A DNA stretch of 64,000 nucleotides from Sphingoaurantiacus capsulatus (GCF_042648405.1 NZ_JBHRXV010000007.1:1-64000), one strand, 5' to 3'; numbered from the stretch's first letter, positions 23,528-32,068 are shown. Numbers and translations: made by a program. Notes: generated by a model not told the origin, from the letters alone.

Positions 23528-25055
23528 CCGCGTCAGCGTCCCCCTCGAACCAGTGGGCGCGGGCGGCCATGATGATGCGGTTGCCGTCTTCCTCGCTGAG
23601 GCCAGCGTCCTTCAGGATGCCGTCCCGCTTGCCGACCAGCTCGTCGGTGGCGAGGTCGCCGAGGTCGTCGAGCGTCTTGATGCCGGCCTTGCCGAGCGTG
23701 ACGAGCATCGCCTCGGTGATGCCCTCGATCTCGCCGACGGCATCCTCGACGCCGAGGCCGCGCCGCTCTTCGCGGTTGGCCGCCTCGCGGCGCTCCAGTG
23801 CTTCCAGCGCGCGGTTCTGAAGCTCGCTCGCCAGATCGTCGTCAAAGCCCTCGATCGAGGCCAGCTCGGGCAGCTCGACGTAGCCGACCTCCTCGAGCTC
23901 GGTAAAGCCCTCGGCAACCAGCAGCTGCGCCAGCGTCTCGTCGACGTCGAGCTCGCGCTGGAACATCTCCGACCGCTCGATGAACTCGCGCTGGCGCTTC
24001 TCGCTCTCGTCGGCCTCGGTCATGATATCGATCTGGTGACCGGTCAGCTGGCTCGCGAGACGGACATTCTGGCCGCGGCGGCCGATGGCGAGGCTCAGCT
24101 GATCGTCGGGAACGACGACCTCCAGCCGGTTCTCGTCCTCGTCGATGACGACCTTCGACACCTCGGCGGGCTGCAGCGCGTTCACCACGAAGGTGGCGGT
24201 GTCGGGCGACCAGGGGATGATGTCGATCTTCTCGCCCTGCAGCTCCTGCACGACGGCCTGCACGCGGCTGCCCTTCATGCCGACGCAGGCGCCGACCGGG
24301 TCGATCGAGCTGTCGCGGCTGATGACGCCGATCTTGGCGCGGCTGCCGGCGTCGCGGGCGCAGGCCTTGATCTCGATGATGCCGTCGTAGATTTCCGGCA
24401 CTTCCTGCGCGAACAGCTTCTTCATGAACTCGGGGTGGGCGCGCGACAGGAAAATCTGCGGGCCGCGGTTCTCGCGGCGGACGTTCAAAATCAGCGACCG
24501 GACGCGGTCGTTGACGCGCAGCACCTCGCGCGGGATCTGCTGGTCGCGGCGGATGACACCCTCGGCGCGGCCGAGATCGACGACGACATGGCCGAACTCG
24601 ACGCGCTTCACCACACCGGTGATCACCTCGTTGACGCGGTCCTTATATTCCTCGTGCTGGCGCTCGCGCTCGGCGTCGCGGACCTTCTGCACGATGACCT
24701 GCTTCGCGGCCTGCGCGGCGATGCGGCCGAACTCGATCGGCGGCAGCGGATCGACGACAAAATCGCCGACCTTGGCGTCGGCGTCGCGCTTCTGCGCGTC
24801 CTTGACCGACGTCTGCTTGAAATAATCCTCGACCTGCTCGACCACCTCGACGACGCGCCACAGGCGCATGTCGCCCGACTTGGCGTCGATCTTGGCGCGG
24901 ATGTCGTTCTCGGCGCCGTAGCGGGCGCGAGCGGCCTTCTGGATCGCGTCCTCCATCGCCTCGATGACGATGCCGCGATCGATCGACTTCTCGCGCGCGA
25001 CGGCGTCGGCGATCGCGAGCAGCTCGGCCTTGTTGGCGGAAATGGCAGTGGCCAT
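23514..25055 (-). CDS. nusA: Transcription elongation/termination factor NusA
   Basis: Modulates pausing, termination and antitermination by RNA polymerase. 513 residues: N-terminal polymerase-binding domain (about 1-130), S1 domain (VNEVITGVVKRVEFGHVVVDLG), two KH domains (around 200-340; GACVGMKGSRVQAV and AIGRRGQNVRLASQL), then two acidic helix-hairpin repeats at the C-terminus. It begins 5 bp after the stop of rimP and overlaps ylxR at its 3' end. Assignment is firm. Confidence 0.97.
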   Translation of the reverse strand: MATAISANKAELLAIADAVAREKSIDRGIVIEAMEDAIQKAARARYGAENDIRAKIDAKSGDMRLWRVVEVVEQVEDYFKQTSVKDAQKRDADAKVGDFVVDPLPPIEFGRIAAQAAKQVIVQKVRDAERERQHEEYKDRVNEVITGVVKRVEFGHVVVDLGRAEGVIRRDQQIPREVLRVNDRVRSLILNVRRENRGPQIFLSRAHPEFMKKLFAQEVPEIYDGIIEIKACARDAGSRAKIGVISRDSSIDPVGACVGMKGSRVQAVVQELQGEKIDIIPWSPDTATFVVNALQPAEVSKVVIDEDENRLEVVVPDDQLSLAIGRRGQNVRLASQLTGHQIDIMTEADESEKRQREFIERSEMFQRELDVDETLAQLLVAEGFTELEEVGYVELPELASIEGFDDDLASELQNRALEALERREAANREERRGLGVEDAVGEIEGITEAMLVTLGKAGIKTLDDLGDLATDELVGKRDGILKDAGLSEEDGNRIIMAARAHWFEGDADADAGA

Positions 25056-25060
25056 GCCGT

Positions 25061-25597
25061 CTATTCCTTCTCTTCGATGATGTCGTCGGCACCCTCTGAC
25101 GAGAGCGGCTTGCTTGCCTTGATCAGCTCGTCGGTGAGCGTGAGCTTGGCAGATTGAATGAGGCTGAGCGGCAGCCGGATCTCGGCGTCGTCGACCTCGA
25201 TCAGCGCGGTGTCGCCGTCGAGGCCCTTCACGATGCCGAAGAAGCGCTTGCGGCCGTCGATGGCTTCGCTCAGCGCGATCTTCGCTTCGTGGCCGGCCCA
25301 GTCGGTCCAGTCCTTGGCCCGCGTCAGCGGCCTGTCGATGCCGGGCGAGGAGACCTCGAGCCGATATTCATCCTCAATCGGGTCGGTCTCGTCGAGCATC
25401 GCCGACAGCGCGCGCGAGATGGTGGCGCATTCGTCGAGCGTGAGCTGGCCGGTCTTCGGGTCCTCGGCCATCACCTGCAGCGACACGTACTTCGTCCCCG
25501 ACAGCGACACGCGCACGAGGTCGAAGCCGAGGCGCGTCACCTCGGGCTCGATCAACTTCGTCAGCTGCGCGGCGTCGGTCAAAAGTCGTTTCTCCAA
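25061..25597 (-). CDS. rimP: Ribosome maturation factor RimP
   Basis: Needed for assembly of the 30S subunit. 178 residues with RimP hallmarks: LIEPEVTRLGFDLVRV, LTLDECATISRALSAMLD and the EVSSPGIDRPLT motif, followed by an SH3-like C-terminal domain (GIVKGLDGDTALIEV). The ATG at 25597 opens the rimP-nusA-ylxR-infB block. No initiator tRNA gene precedes it, unlike E. coli. The 147-bp gap upstream contains a strong hairpin near grpE. Confidence 0.95.
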   Translation of the reverse strand: MEKRLLTDAAQLTKLIEPEVTRLGFDLVRVSLSGTKYVSLQVMAEDPKTGQLTLDECATISRALSAMLDETDPIEDEYRLEVSSPGIDRPLTRAKDWTDWAGHEAKIALSEAIDGRKRFFGIVKGLDGDTALIEVDDAEIRLPLSLIQSAKLTLTDELIKASKPLSSEGADDIIEEKE

Positions 25598-25672
25598 GCA
25601 CCTTCGGCGCCGGTCCCGAGGCTGGAACCAGCTTCCTCAAGGTCACCCATGTGGAAGATGCGGCGGATATAG

Positions 25673-25713
25673 GTGAAAGCCGCGAGGACGGCAAGCGTCC
25701 CCGCGGCTTTCAC
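25673..25713 (-). terminator. Hairpin downstream of grpE
   Basis: Perfect 12-bp stem (gtgaaagccgcg with cgcggctttcac) extended, after one mismatch, by ggacg/cgtcc around a 5-base loop. It lies 32-72 bases past the grpE stop and before rimP. It lacks a following T run, so it may be a Rho-dependent or mRNA-stabilising structure. Confidence 0.5.
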
Positions 25714-25744
25714 GCCCGCTGGTGCGGGAATTCGGGCGGCGGCC

Positions 25745-26272
25745 TTACTTGGCCCGCGCGACGCTCACCATTGCCGGGCGGAGCAGGCGGTCCTTCAGCA
25801 TGTAGCCGGCCTGCAGCTCCTGAACGATGGTGCCGGCCTCGGCGTCATGCTCGACCTCGATCATCGCCTGGTGGCGGTTGGGATCGAGCTTCTCGCCCTG
25901 CGATTCGATGCGGGTGACGCCGTGGCGCGCCAGCGTGTTAACCAGCTCGCGCTCGGTCATCTCGACACCGGTGACGACGGTCTTCACCGTCTCGTTCTCG
26001 CGCGCCTCGGCCGGGATGGCGTCGAGCGCGCGACGGAGGTTGTCGACGACGCCGAGCAGGTCGCGGGCAAAGCCGGTGACGGCATAGGCGGTCGCGTCCC
26101 GCTTCTCGCGGTCGAGCCGGCGGCGGACATTCTCGGTCTCGGCGGCCTGGCGCAGCAGCCGGTCCTTGAGGTCGGCGATCTCGGCATCCCGCGTGGCCTC
26201 GGCGGGCGCTTCCGCTGCCTGATCCTCGGGCAGCAAATCCTCGTTCTCAGGGTTCGTCGTGGGGTCGTTCAT
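25745..26272 (-). CDS. grpE: Nucleotide exchange factor GrpE
   Basis: Exchanges ADP on DnaK in the heat-shock chaperone cycle. 175 residues: an acidic, disordered N-terminus, a long coiled coil (ADLKDRLLRQAAETENVRRRLDREK), and the C-terminal beta domain with GVTRIESQGEKLDPNRHQAM and GYMLKDRLLRPAMVSV. The ATG overlaps the hrcA stop (ATGA), so hrcA and grpE are translationally coupled. Confidence 0.96.
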   Translation of the reverse strand: MNDPTTNPENEDLLPEDQAAEAPAEATRDAEIADLKDRLLRQAAETENVRRRLDREKRDATAYAVTGFARDLLGVVDNLRRALDAIPAEARENETVKTVVTGVEMTERELVNTLARHGVTRIESQGEKLDPNRHQAMIEVEHDAEAGTIVQELQAGYMLKDRLLRPAMVSVARAK

Positions 26273-27315
26273 CCAATCAACCTGCTCAATGCTTTCGCGG
26301 TGTAGTCCACCATGGGAACCACCCGCGCATAGTTCAACCGCGTGGGGCCGATCACCCCGATGACGCCGACGACGCGGTCACCTGCGTCGCGATAGGGTGC
26401 CGCGATAACGCTCGACCCGGACAAAGAGAACAGCTTGTTCTCCGACCCGATGAAAATCTTCATCGCTTGGCTGGACCGCGCAAGGTCGAGCACGCGCACC
26501 AGATCCTCCTTGCCGTCGAGGTCGGCGAGCAAGGAGCGCAGCCGCTCGAGATCGGTGGTGCCCTGCTCGTCGAGCAGATGTGCCTGCCCGCGCACGATCA
26601 GCACCGGCCGCTGCGCGCCGTCCGACGACCAGATGGCGAGCCCGCGCTCGATGACGTCGCGCGCCAGGGTGTCGAGCTCGGCGCGCTCGGCGGAAATCTC
26701 GTGGCGCAGCCGTTCGGCGGCTTGGCCCAAGGTCAGGCCCGACAGGCGGGCGTTGATGTAGTTGGACGCCTGCACCAGCGCGGCGGGCGGCAGGCCAGGC
26801 GGCAGGTCGATGACGCGGTTCTCCACCGAGCCGTCGCCGCCGACCAGCACGGCGAGCGCGCGGTCGGGCGCCAACGGCACGAAGCTGAGCTGCCGCAGCA
26901 CGGCTTCCGCCTTCGGCACCATGACGATCGCCGCGCAGGCGGACAGCCCGGCGAGCACCGAGGTGGTGCGGCTCAGCACATCCTCCATCGGCAGGCCACG
27001 GCCGCGCAGCTGTTCCTCGATCGCTGCCTGTTCTTCGGGCGCCGGCTCGCCGGTCTGCATCATGCCGTCGACGAACAGCCGGAGGCCGATGTCGGTGGGC
27101 AGGCGGCCGGCCGAGGTGTGCGGACTGGCGAGCAGCCCCATCTCCTCGAGGTCCTGCATGACGTTACGGATCGACGCCGGCGACAGCCCGAGCCCGCCGA
27201 GCTTCGACAAGGTGCGCGACCCCACGGGCGTGCCGCTCGCCAGATAGGATTCGACGATCTGCCGGAAAATGTCCCGCGCGCGGTCGTTCAGTTCGATGAT
27301 CGAGGGCGACTGCAT
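26269..27315 (-). CDS. hrcA: Heat-inducible transcriptional repressor HrcA
   Basis: Represses chaperone genes through CIRCE elements. 348 residues with a winged helix at the N-terminus (ELNDRARDIFRQIVESYL, GSRTLSKLGGLGLSPASIRNVM) followed by a GAF-like part with the conserved SAGRLPTD and GPTRLNYARVVPMVDYTA endings. It is coupled to grpE. No CIRCE repeat is visible in the 39 bp upstream; a sigma70- or RpoH-like promoter overlaps that gap. Confidence 0.95.
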   Translation of the reverse strand: MQSPSIIELNDRARDIFRQIVESYLASGTPVGSRTLSKLGGLGLSPASIRNVMQDLEEMGLLASPHTSAGRLPTDIGLRLFVDGMMQTGEPAPEEQAAIEEQLRGRGLPMEDVLSRTTSVLAGLSACAAIVMVPKAEAVLRQLSFVPLAPDRALAVLVGGDGSVENRVIDLPPGLPPAALVQASNYINARLSGLTLGQAAERLRHEISAERAELDTLARDVIERGLAIWSSDGAQRPVLIVRGQAHLLDEQGTTDLERLRSLLADLDGKEDLVRVLDLARSSQAMKIFIGSENKLFSLSGSSVIAAPYRDAGDRVVGVIGVIGPTRLNYARVVPMVDYTAKALSRLIG

Positions 27316-27324
27316 GTCCGCGTG

Positions 27325-27353
27325 AATGTAGGGCGTCGGCGGCCCGCCCTCAA
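27325..27353 (-). promoter_or_regulatory. Predicted promoter of hrcA-grpE
   Basis: On the minus strand: TTGAGG (27353-27348), 17-bp spacer and TACATT (27330-27325), ending 9 bp before the hrcA ATG, which would leave a very short leader. The preceding CCC before TACATT also resembles an RpoH -10 region. It sits directly after the stop codon of the CPBP gene. Confidence 0.4.
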
Positions 27354-27354
27354 C

Positions 27355-28080
27355 TCATGGCGCGATCAGCAGCCGTGCGTCCCCACCGAGCGTGGCGAAG
27401 AAGGTGTAGGACAGGTCGCCGAGCGTGTGCATCACGATTCCTGGCACGATCGAGCCGGTGTGATAGGCGAGCATCCCGTAGAGCGCCGAGGCGATGAACA
27501 GGCCGGGGCCGAGCAGCAGCAGCGCCGCGCCGCCGTGGACGCCGTGGAACAGCGTGAACACGAGACTGGTGACGACGATCGCGGTGCCGGCGCCATAACG
27601 CTCCAGCCGGCTCTGCATATAGCCGCGAAACGCCACCTCCTCGACGAGGCCGCTGACCAGCGCGCCGATCAGGACGATCGAGATGCGGTAGGCGGTGGTC
27701 GGATACAGGCTGAGGTCGGGCGGCGGGCGCTGGCCGTCGAGTGCGATCCAGAGGATGTAGAGCATCGTCAGCAGGGCAAGCAGCGCCAAGGTTGGCCCAA
27801 GGCCGGCTCGGGTCCAGATGCTCGGGCCCGGCCGCCACAGCCGCAGGCTCTCGTGCCGCCATTCCCGCCAGCGCTTCGGCCAGCCGGCGCCGTTCAGCCA
27901 GGCGACGTACAGCGCCAGATAGGCGACCATCGCAACCGCCGCCCACGGCAGGTCGGGCCGAACACGGGCGTTGATCGGCGCGATCAGCGCCCAGGGCAGT
28001 ATGCCGGCAATCGCCACCGCAGCGCCGATCAGGATCGGCACGGCATAGCGGCGGGTCGTTTCGATCAGGCTGGTGGCCAT
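27355..28080 (-). CDS. CPBP-family intramembrane metalloprotease-like protein
   Basis: 241 residues with about seven membrane helices. The CPBP/Abi (Rce1-type) motif is complete: EEVAFRGYMQSRLE (motif 1, Glu-Glu plus Arg), FTLFHG (motif 2 histidine) and a later MHTLGD (motif 3). Such proteins are intramembrane glutamic proteases; substrates are unknown. It follows an ECF sigma factor gene by 15 bp, so a role in releasing a membrane-bound regulator can be imagined but is not shown. Confidence 0.9.
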   Translation of the reverse strand: MATSLIETTRRYAVPILIGAAVAIAGILPWALIAPINARVRPDLPWAAVAMVAYLALYVAWLNGAGWPKRWREWRHESLRLWRPGPSIWTRAGLGPTLALLALLTMLYILWIALDGQRPPPDLSLYPTTAYRISIVLIGALVSGLVEEVAFRGYMQSRLERYGAGTAIVVTSLVFTLFHGVHGGAALLLLGPGLFIASALYGMLAYHTGSIVPGIVMHTLGDLSYTFFATLGGDARLLIAP

Positions 28081-28095
28081 GATGTGTCCCCTTCG

Positions 28096-28536
28096 TCAGG
28101 GCGTCAGCAGCGCGCGGATTTTCTCCCGCGCCCGGTGCAGCCGCACCTTGGCCGCCGCCTCGCTGATCCCCAGCCGCGCGGCGATCTCCGCCACCGGCCG
28201 ATCCTCGTAATAATGCATCAGCAACGGCACCCGGTACGTCTCGGGCAGCGCCGCGACGGCGCGTTCCAGATCGATCCGCGCCTCGGCCGACGGCAGCTCG
28301 GCGGCGATCGCATCGGCCTCCTTCAGCTCCTCGATCCGCCGCCACAGCGGGGCGACGAGCCCGAAGCAGATGCGGGCGACGATGCGCAGCAGCCAGGCCG
28401 GAAAGGCGGCGGCCGATCGCAAGGCCGGCAGCTTGCGCTGCACCGTGACGAGCGCTTCTTGCGTCGCGTCCTCCGCATCGGCGAGGCAGTTGCGCTCGGC
28501 CTGGCGGCGGAGGAACGGCCGCGCGGTGCGCAGCAA
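28096..28536 (-). CDS. ECF sigma factor, start uncertain (apparent one-base frame shift)
   Basis: Sigma70 region 2 (DAEDATQEALVTVQRKL) and region 4 (LPETYRVPLLMHYYEDRPVAEIAARLGISEAAAKVRLHRAREK) are clear. From a TTG at 28536 the product is 146 residues, short at the N-terminus. The same frame continues upstream and encodes FDSALVEAARQGDRAALDTL, a typical ECF beginning, but has no usual start. An ATG at 28616, overlapping the DUF2892 stop as ATGA, is one base out of frame and hits TAG after five codons. One extra G in the five-G run (28608-28612) would join it. It may be a sequencing error, a mutation or a switch. Confidence 0.7.
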   Translation of the reverse strand: MLRTARPFLRRQAERNCLADAEDATQEALVTVQRKLPALRSAAAFPAWLLRIVARICFGLVAPLWRRIEELKEADAIAAELPSAEARIDLERAVAALPETYRVPLLMHYYEDRPVAEIAARLGISEAAAKVRLHRAREKIRALLTP

Positions 28537-28612
28537 CGTGTCCAGCGCCGCCCGGTCACCCTGCCGGGCCGCCTCGACGAGCGCGGAATCGAACGCCGCT
28601 ATCGCCGCCCCC

Positions 28613-28807
28613 TCATGATTTCGGCTTCAGCCGCCGCCCGGCGAGCGCACAGGCCGGGCAGAATCCGATCAGGCCGGTCAGCGCCAGACAGGCGCCGACG
28701 GCAGCGACGATGATATTGTCGAGCGAAACGACGCCATACGCCGCGAGCCCGCCGCCGAGCAGGACGCGCAGCAGCCGTTCGATCGCGGTGACATTGGTGG
28801 CGAACAT
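28613..28807 (-). CDS. DUF2892 (YgaP-like) small membrane protein
   Basis: 64 residues of the DUF2892 family: N-terminal ERLLRVLLGGGLAAYG, two membrane helices and a GFCPACALAG motif with two cysteines. This matches the membrane part of E. coli YgaP without its rhodanese domain. The ATG at 28807 follows a GAAGGGGAAGG ribosome site. The stop overlaps the out-of-frame ATG of the ECF sigma gene (ATGA). First gene of the DUF2892-sigma-CPBP cluster. Confidence 0.88.
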   Translation of the reverse strand: MFATNVTAIERLLRVLLGGGLAAYGVVSLDNIIVAAVGACLALTGLIGFCPACALAGRRLKPKS

Positions 28808-28963
28808 GGGCCTTCCCCTTCGCTAGGGTCGCACCATGAGGGGGCGACCACAAGATGAAGAGGGCGGCGGGGCGGGAAAGGTTACAGGCGAATGTTCGGC
28901 GAAGCGTTTGCCCTCCCGCCGCCATCCCGCTAGACCGCGCGCTCCATCATAAGGAGTGATCCC

Positions 28964-29680
28964 ATGCGCCCGTCCGGCCGCGCCCCCGACCAGATGCGTC
29001 AGCTCGAAATGATCCCGGGTTTCAGCGCGCACGCCGAAGGCTCGTGCCTGGTGAAGTTCGGCCGCACGCATGTGCTGGTCACCGCCAGCGTAGAGGAGCG
29101 GCTGCCGCCCTGGCTGCGCGGGCAGGGCAAGGGCTGGGTCACGGCAGAATATGGCATGCTGCCGCGCGCCACCCACACCCGCGGCAACCGCGAAGCGGCG
29201 AAGGGTAAGCAGTCGGGCCGCACCCAGGAAATCCAGCGCCTCATCGGCCGTAGCCTGCGCGCCGTCACCGACCTCAAGCTGCTCGGCGAGCGCCAGATCA
29301 CGCTCGACTGCGACGTCATCCAGGCGGACGGTGGCACGCGCACCGCGGCGATCTCGGGCGCCTGGGTGGCGCTGCGCCTCGCCATCGACGGCATCATGAA
29401 GGCGAACAGCCTCGAGATCGATCCGTTGAAGGGTCGTGTCGCGGCGGTGTCGTGCGGCTTCCACAACGGCACCGCGGTGCTCGACCTCGACTATGATGAG
29501 GATTCGACCGCCGAGACCGACGCGAACTTCGTGCTCCTCGAAGGCGGCCACATCGCCGAGGTGCAGGCGACCGCCGAGGGCGCGGCGTTCGACGAGGAAG
29601 GGCTGCTGCGCATGATGCGCCTCGCCCGTATCGGCTGCGACGAGATCTTCGCGATGCAGCACAAGGTGACGGGTCGCTGA
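28964..29680 (+). CDS. rph: Ribonuclease PH
   Basis: Phosphorolytic 3'-5' exonuclease that trims tRNA 3' ends. The 238 residues are standard length; RPSGRAPDQMRQLEM at the N-terminus, GQGKGWVTAEYGMLPRATHTR, the GRSLRAVTDL segment and QADGGTRTAAISGAW are all family signatures. AAGGAG lies eight bases before the ATG. rdgB begins 2 bp after the stop. In many alphaproteobacteria rph faces hrcA directly; here three other genes come between them. Confidence 0.97.
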   Translation: MRPSGRAPDQMRQLEMIPGFSAHAEGSCLVKFGRTHVLVTASVEERLPPWLRGQGKGWVTAEYGMLPRATHTRGNREAAKGKQSGRTQEIQRLIGRSLRAVTDLKLLGERQITLDCDVIQADGGTRTAAISGAWVALRLAIDGIMKANSLEIDPLKGRVAAVSCGFHNGTAVLDLDYDEDSTAETDANFVLLEGGHIAEVQATAEGAAFDEEGLLRMMRLARIGCDEIFAMQHKVTGR

Positions 29681-29682
29681 GC

Positions 29683-30297
29683 ATGACGGCGCGCAGGCTC
29701 CTCCCCGGCCCACTGGTCATCGCCAGTCACAATCAGGGCAAGGTGCGCGAGATCACCGCGCTGCTGGGCCCGCTCGGCATGGAGCCGGTGTCGGCGGGGC
29801 ATCTCGGCCTGCCCGAGCCCGAGGAGACCGAGGACAGCTTTGTCGGCAACGCCACGTTGAAGGCGCTGGCCTCGGCGCGGGGCAGCGGCATGCCGGCGCT
29901 CGCCGACGACAGCGGGCTCGAAGTCGCGGCGCTCGGCGGGCGGCCGGGGGTCTACACCGCGAACTGGGCGGAAGCGGCCGACGGCACGCGCGACTGGTAT
30001 ATGGCGATGGAAAAGGTCGAGGCGGAGCTTCAGAAGCTCGGCCCCGACGTGTCGCGCGCCGCGGCGTTCGCCTGCACCCTCGCGCTCGCCTGGCCCGATG
30101 GCCATGTCGACTGCTTTTCGGGGCGCATCGAGGGCCATCTGACCTGGCCGCCCCGCGGCACTTTGGGCTTCGGCTACGATCCGGTCTTCGTTCCGGGCAG
30201 CGGAAGCCTTACCTTCGCCGAAATCGACCCGAGCGAGAAACATGCGATCAGCCACCGTGCCAGGGCTTTTGAGAAGCTGGTCGCCGCCTGTTTCTGA
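29683..30297 (+). CDS. rdgB: XTP/dITP diphosphatase (RdgB/HAM1)
   Basis: Hydrolyses non-canonical purine NTPs to prevent their incorporation in nucleic acids. 204 residues: SHNQGKVREITALL, LADDSGLEVAAL, GRIEGHL, FGYDPVF and SHRARAFEKL, which are the full set of HAM1 motifs. It is immediately downstream of rph (2-bp gap) and overlaps the predicted start of hemW by 56 bp, indicating an rph-rdgB-hemW operon. Confidence 0.96.
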   Translation: MTARRLLPGPLVIASHNQGKVREITALLGPLGMEPVSAGHLGLPEPEETEDSFVGNATLKALASARGSGMPALADDSGLEVAALGGRPGVYTANWAEAADGTRDWYMAMEKVEAELQKLGPDVSRAAAFACTLALAWPDGHVDCFSGRIEGHLTWPPRGTLGFGYDPVFVPGSGSLTFAEIDPSEKHAISHRARAFEKLVAACF

Positions 30298-31444
30298 CGG
30301 GGGCGGTCGGCCGCTAGCGGTCTATGTCCACTGGCCGTTCTGCGTCTCGAAATGCCCCTATTGTGATTTCAACAGCCACGTTCGCGCCTCGGTCGACGAG
30401 GCGGGCTGGCGCGACGCGCTGATCGCTGACCTCCGGCATGAGGCGGCGATGCTGCCCGACGCACGGGTGGTCAGCATCTTCTTCGGTGGCGGCACCCCGT
30501 CGCTGATGGACCCGTCATCGACGGCGGCGATCATCGACAAGATCGCGCGGCTGTGGCCGGTGGCGCCGGGTGTCGAGATCACGCTGGAGGCCAACCCGAC
30601 CAGCGTCGAGGCGGCGCGCTTTGCCGGCTTCGCAGCGGCGGGCGTCAACCGCGTCTCGCTGGGGCTGCAGGCGCTCGACGACGCGTCGCTGAAGCTGCTC
30701 GGGCGGCCGCACGACGTGGCGATGGGGCTCGCGGCGCTCGACGTGGCGCAGACCAATTTCGACCGCGTGAGCTTCGACCTGATCTATGCGCGGCCCGAAC
30801 AGACGGTCGATGGCTGGCAGGCCGAACTGACCCGTGCGATCGGTTTCGGCACCGAGCATCTGTCGCTCTATCAGCTGACCATCGAGCCGAAGACCCGCTT
30901 CGCCAGCCTGCACGCCAGCGGCAAGCTGGTGCTGCCCGACGAGGATGTTTCCGCCGAACTGTTCGAGACGACGCGCGCGATGACGGCAGCGGCCGGCCTT
31001 CCCGCTTACGAAGTGTCGAACCATGCGCGGGCGGGCGCGGAGAGCCGGCACAATCTCGCCTATTGGCACTATGCCGATTACGTGGGCGTCGGCCCCGGCG
31101 CGCATGGCCGGCGGCGTGGCGTCGCGACGGTGCGCACGATGAAGCCCGAGGGCTGGATCGCCGGGGTGCGCGCGCAGGGCCACGGCATGAGCGAGGAGGC
31201 GGTGCTGACCCCCGCGATGCGCGCCGAGGAGGCGCTGCTGATGGGGTTGCGGCTGAAGGACGGCATCGACGCAGCGCGGTTCAGAGCGGGCACGGGCGTT
31301 GCGCTCGATGACGCGATCGATGCGCGCGGCACCGCGGAGCTGGTCGGGCTCGGCCTCGTCGAGCATGACGCGCGCGGGCTGCGGCTGATGCCCGCGGGCA
31401 TGCTGCTGCTCAACGCGGTGATCGCCAAGGTCGCGGCATCGTGA
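30242..31444 (+). CDS. hemW: HemW heme chaperone, radical-SAM coproporphyrinogen oxidase-like
   Basis: Radical-SAM protein of the HemN-like family without coproporphyrinogen oxidase activity in characterised members, which bind heme. Up to 400 residues. The cluster motif is FCVSKCPYCDF (CX3CX2C, HemW type), with GGGTPSLM, an EANPTS segment and the YEVSNHARAG block. The frame's first ATG at 30242 lies in the 3' end of rdgB; GTG (30257) and TTG (30269) are alternatives, and the conserved part begins only near residue 24, so the start is uncertain. Confidence 0.92.
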   Translation: MRSATVPGLLRSWSPPVSDGGGRPLAVYVHWPFCVSKCPYCDFNSHVRASVDEAGWRDALIADLRHEAAMLPDARVVSIFFGGGTPSLMDPSSTAAIIDKIARLWPVAPGVEITLEANPTSVEAARFAGFAAAGVNRVSLGLQALDDASLKLLGRPHDVAMGLAALDVAQTNFDRVSFDLIYARPEQTVDGWQAELTRAIGFGTEHLSLYQLTIEPKTRFASLHASGKLVLPDEDVSAELFETTRAMTAAAGLPAYEVSNHARAGAESRHNLAYWHYADYVGVGPGAHGRRRGVATVRTMKPEGWIAGVRAQGHGMSEEAVLTPAMRAEEALLMGLRLKDGIDAARFRAGTGVALDDAIDARGTAELVGLGLVEHDARGLRLMPAGMLLLNAVIAKVAAS

Positions 31445-31484
31445 CCGTTGCCGCCGAGTCGCCGTCCCTCTAAATCCTCGCCGC

Positions 31485-32024
31485 ATGGGGAAGGCAGGGG
31501 CACTGGCGCTGCTGTTGTTCGCGGCGACGTCCGCGACGGCGCAGCAGCCTGAACAGACACCGCCAGCGGCGGCGGCGACCGACGATCCGTTGCCGGTTGG
31601 CGAGGCGGTGCGCAACGCCGGCCATATCGCGACGCAGCCGGTGCGCGACGTCGGCATCGCCAAGGCGGAGATCGCGCCGGTGCTCGCGATCGCGGTGGCT
31701 AATCCCTACAGCCTCGAAGGGCTGAAGCGCTGCGCCGACCTCGGCGCCGCGCTCGTCGCGCTCAACAAGGTGCTGGGGCCGGATTTCACCGGCGGCTTCC
31801 CAACCAAGGAGAACCGCGTCGGGCGGCTGGCGGCGGCGGGCGGCAAGACGGTGGTCAATTCGATCCTGCCGTTCCGCGGGCTGGTGCGCGAGGTCAGCGG
31901 CGCGGCGCCCGCCGAGCGGCGGCGCAACGCGGCGATCGATGTCGGCTATGCCCGGCGCGGCTTTCTGCGCGGCGTATACGAGACGCGGCGCTGCAAGCCG
32001 GCGATCGACACCTCACCGAACTGA
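31485..32024 (+). CDS. Secreted protein, first of a tandem paralogous pair
   Basis: 179 residues with a signal peptide ending SATAQQ. The mature part shares long identical blocks with the next gene: IATQPVRDVGI, VLGPDF, GGKTVVN, PFRGLVRE and SGAAPAERR, with GYARRGFLRG near the end. Two cysteines (near RCADLG and RRCKPA) may pair. No known domain is recognised. A proline-alanine linker of about 25 residues after the signal is absent from the second copy. Periplasmic or surface location expected. Confidence 0.82.
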   Translation: MGKAGALALLLFAATSATAQQPEQTPPAAAATDDPLPVGEAVRNAGHIATQPVRDVGIAKAEIAPVLAIAVANPYSLEGLKRCADLGAALVALNKVLGPDFTGGFPTKENRVGRLAAAGGKTVVNSILPFRGLVREVSGAAPAERRRNAAIDVGYARRGFLRGVYETRRCKPAIDTSPN

Positions 32025-32068
32025 CCGGCACGGATCGCAACGGCCGTTCCGATGTTGTATCGTTCGCT

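Noticed and set aside
27316..27354. CIRCE element for hrcA
   Set aside because: No TTAGCACTC-N9-GAGTGCTAA-like pair exists in the gap before hrcA.
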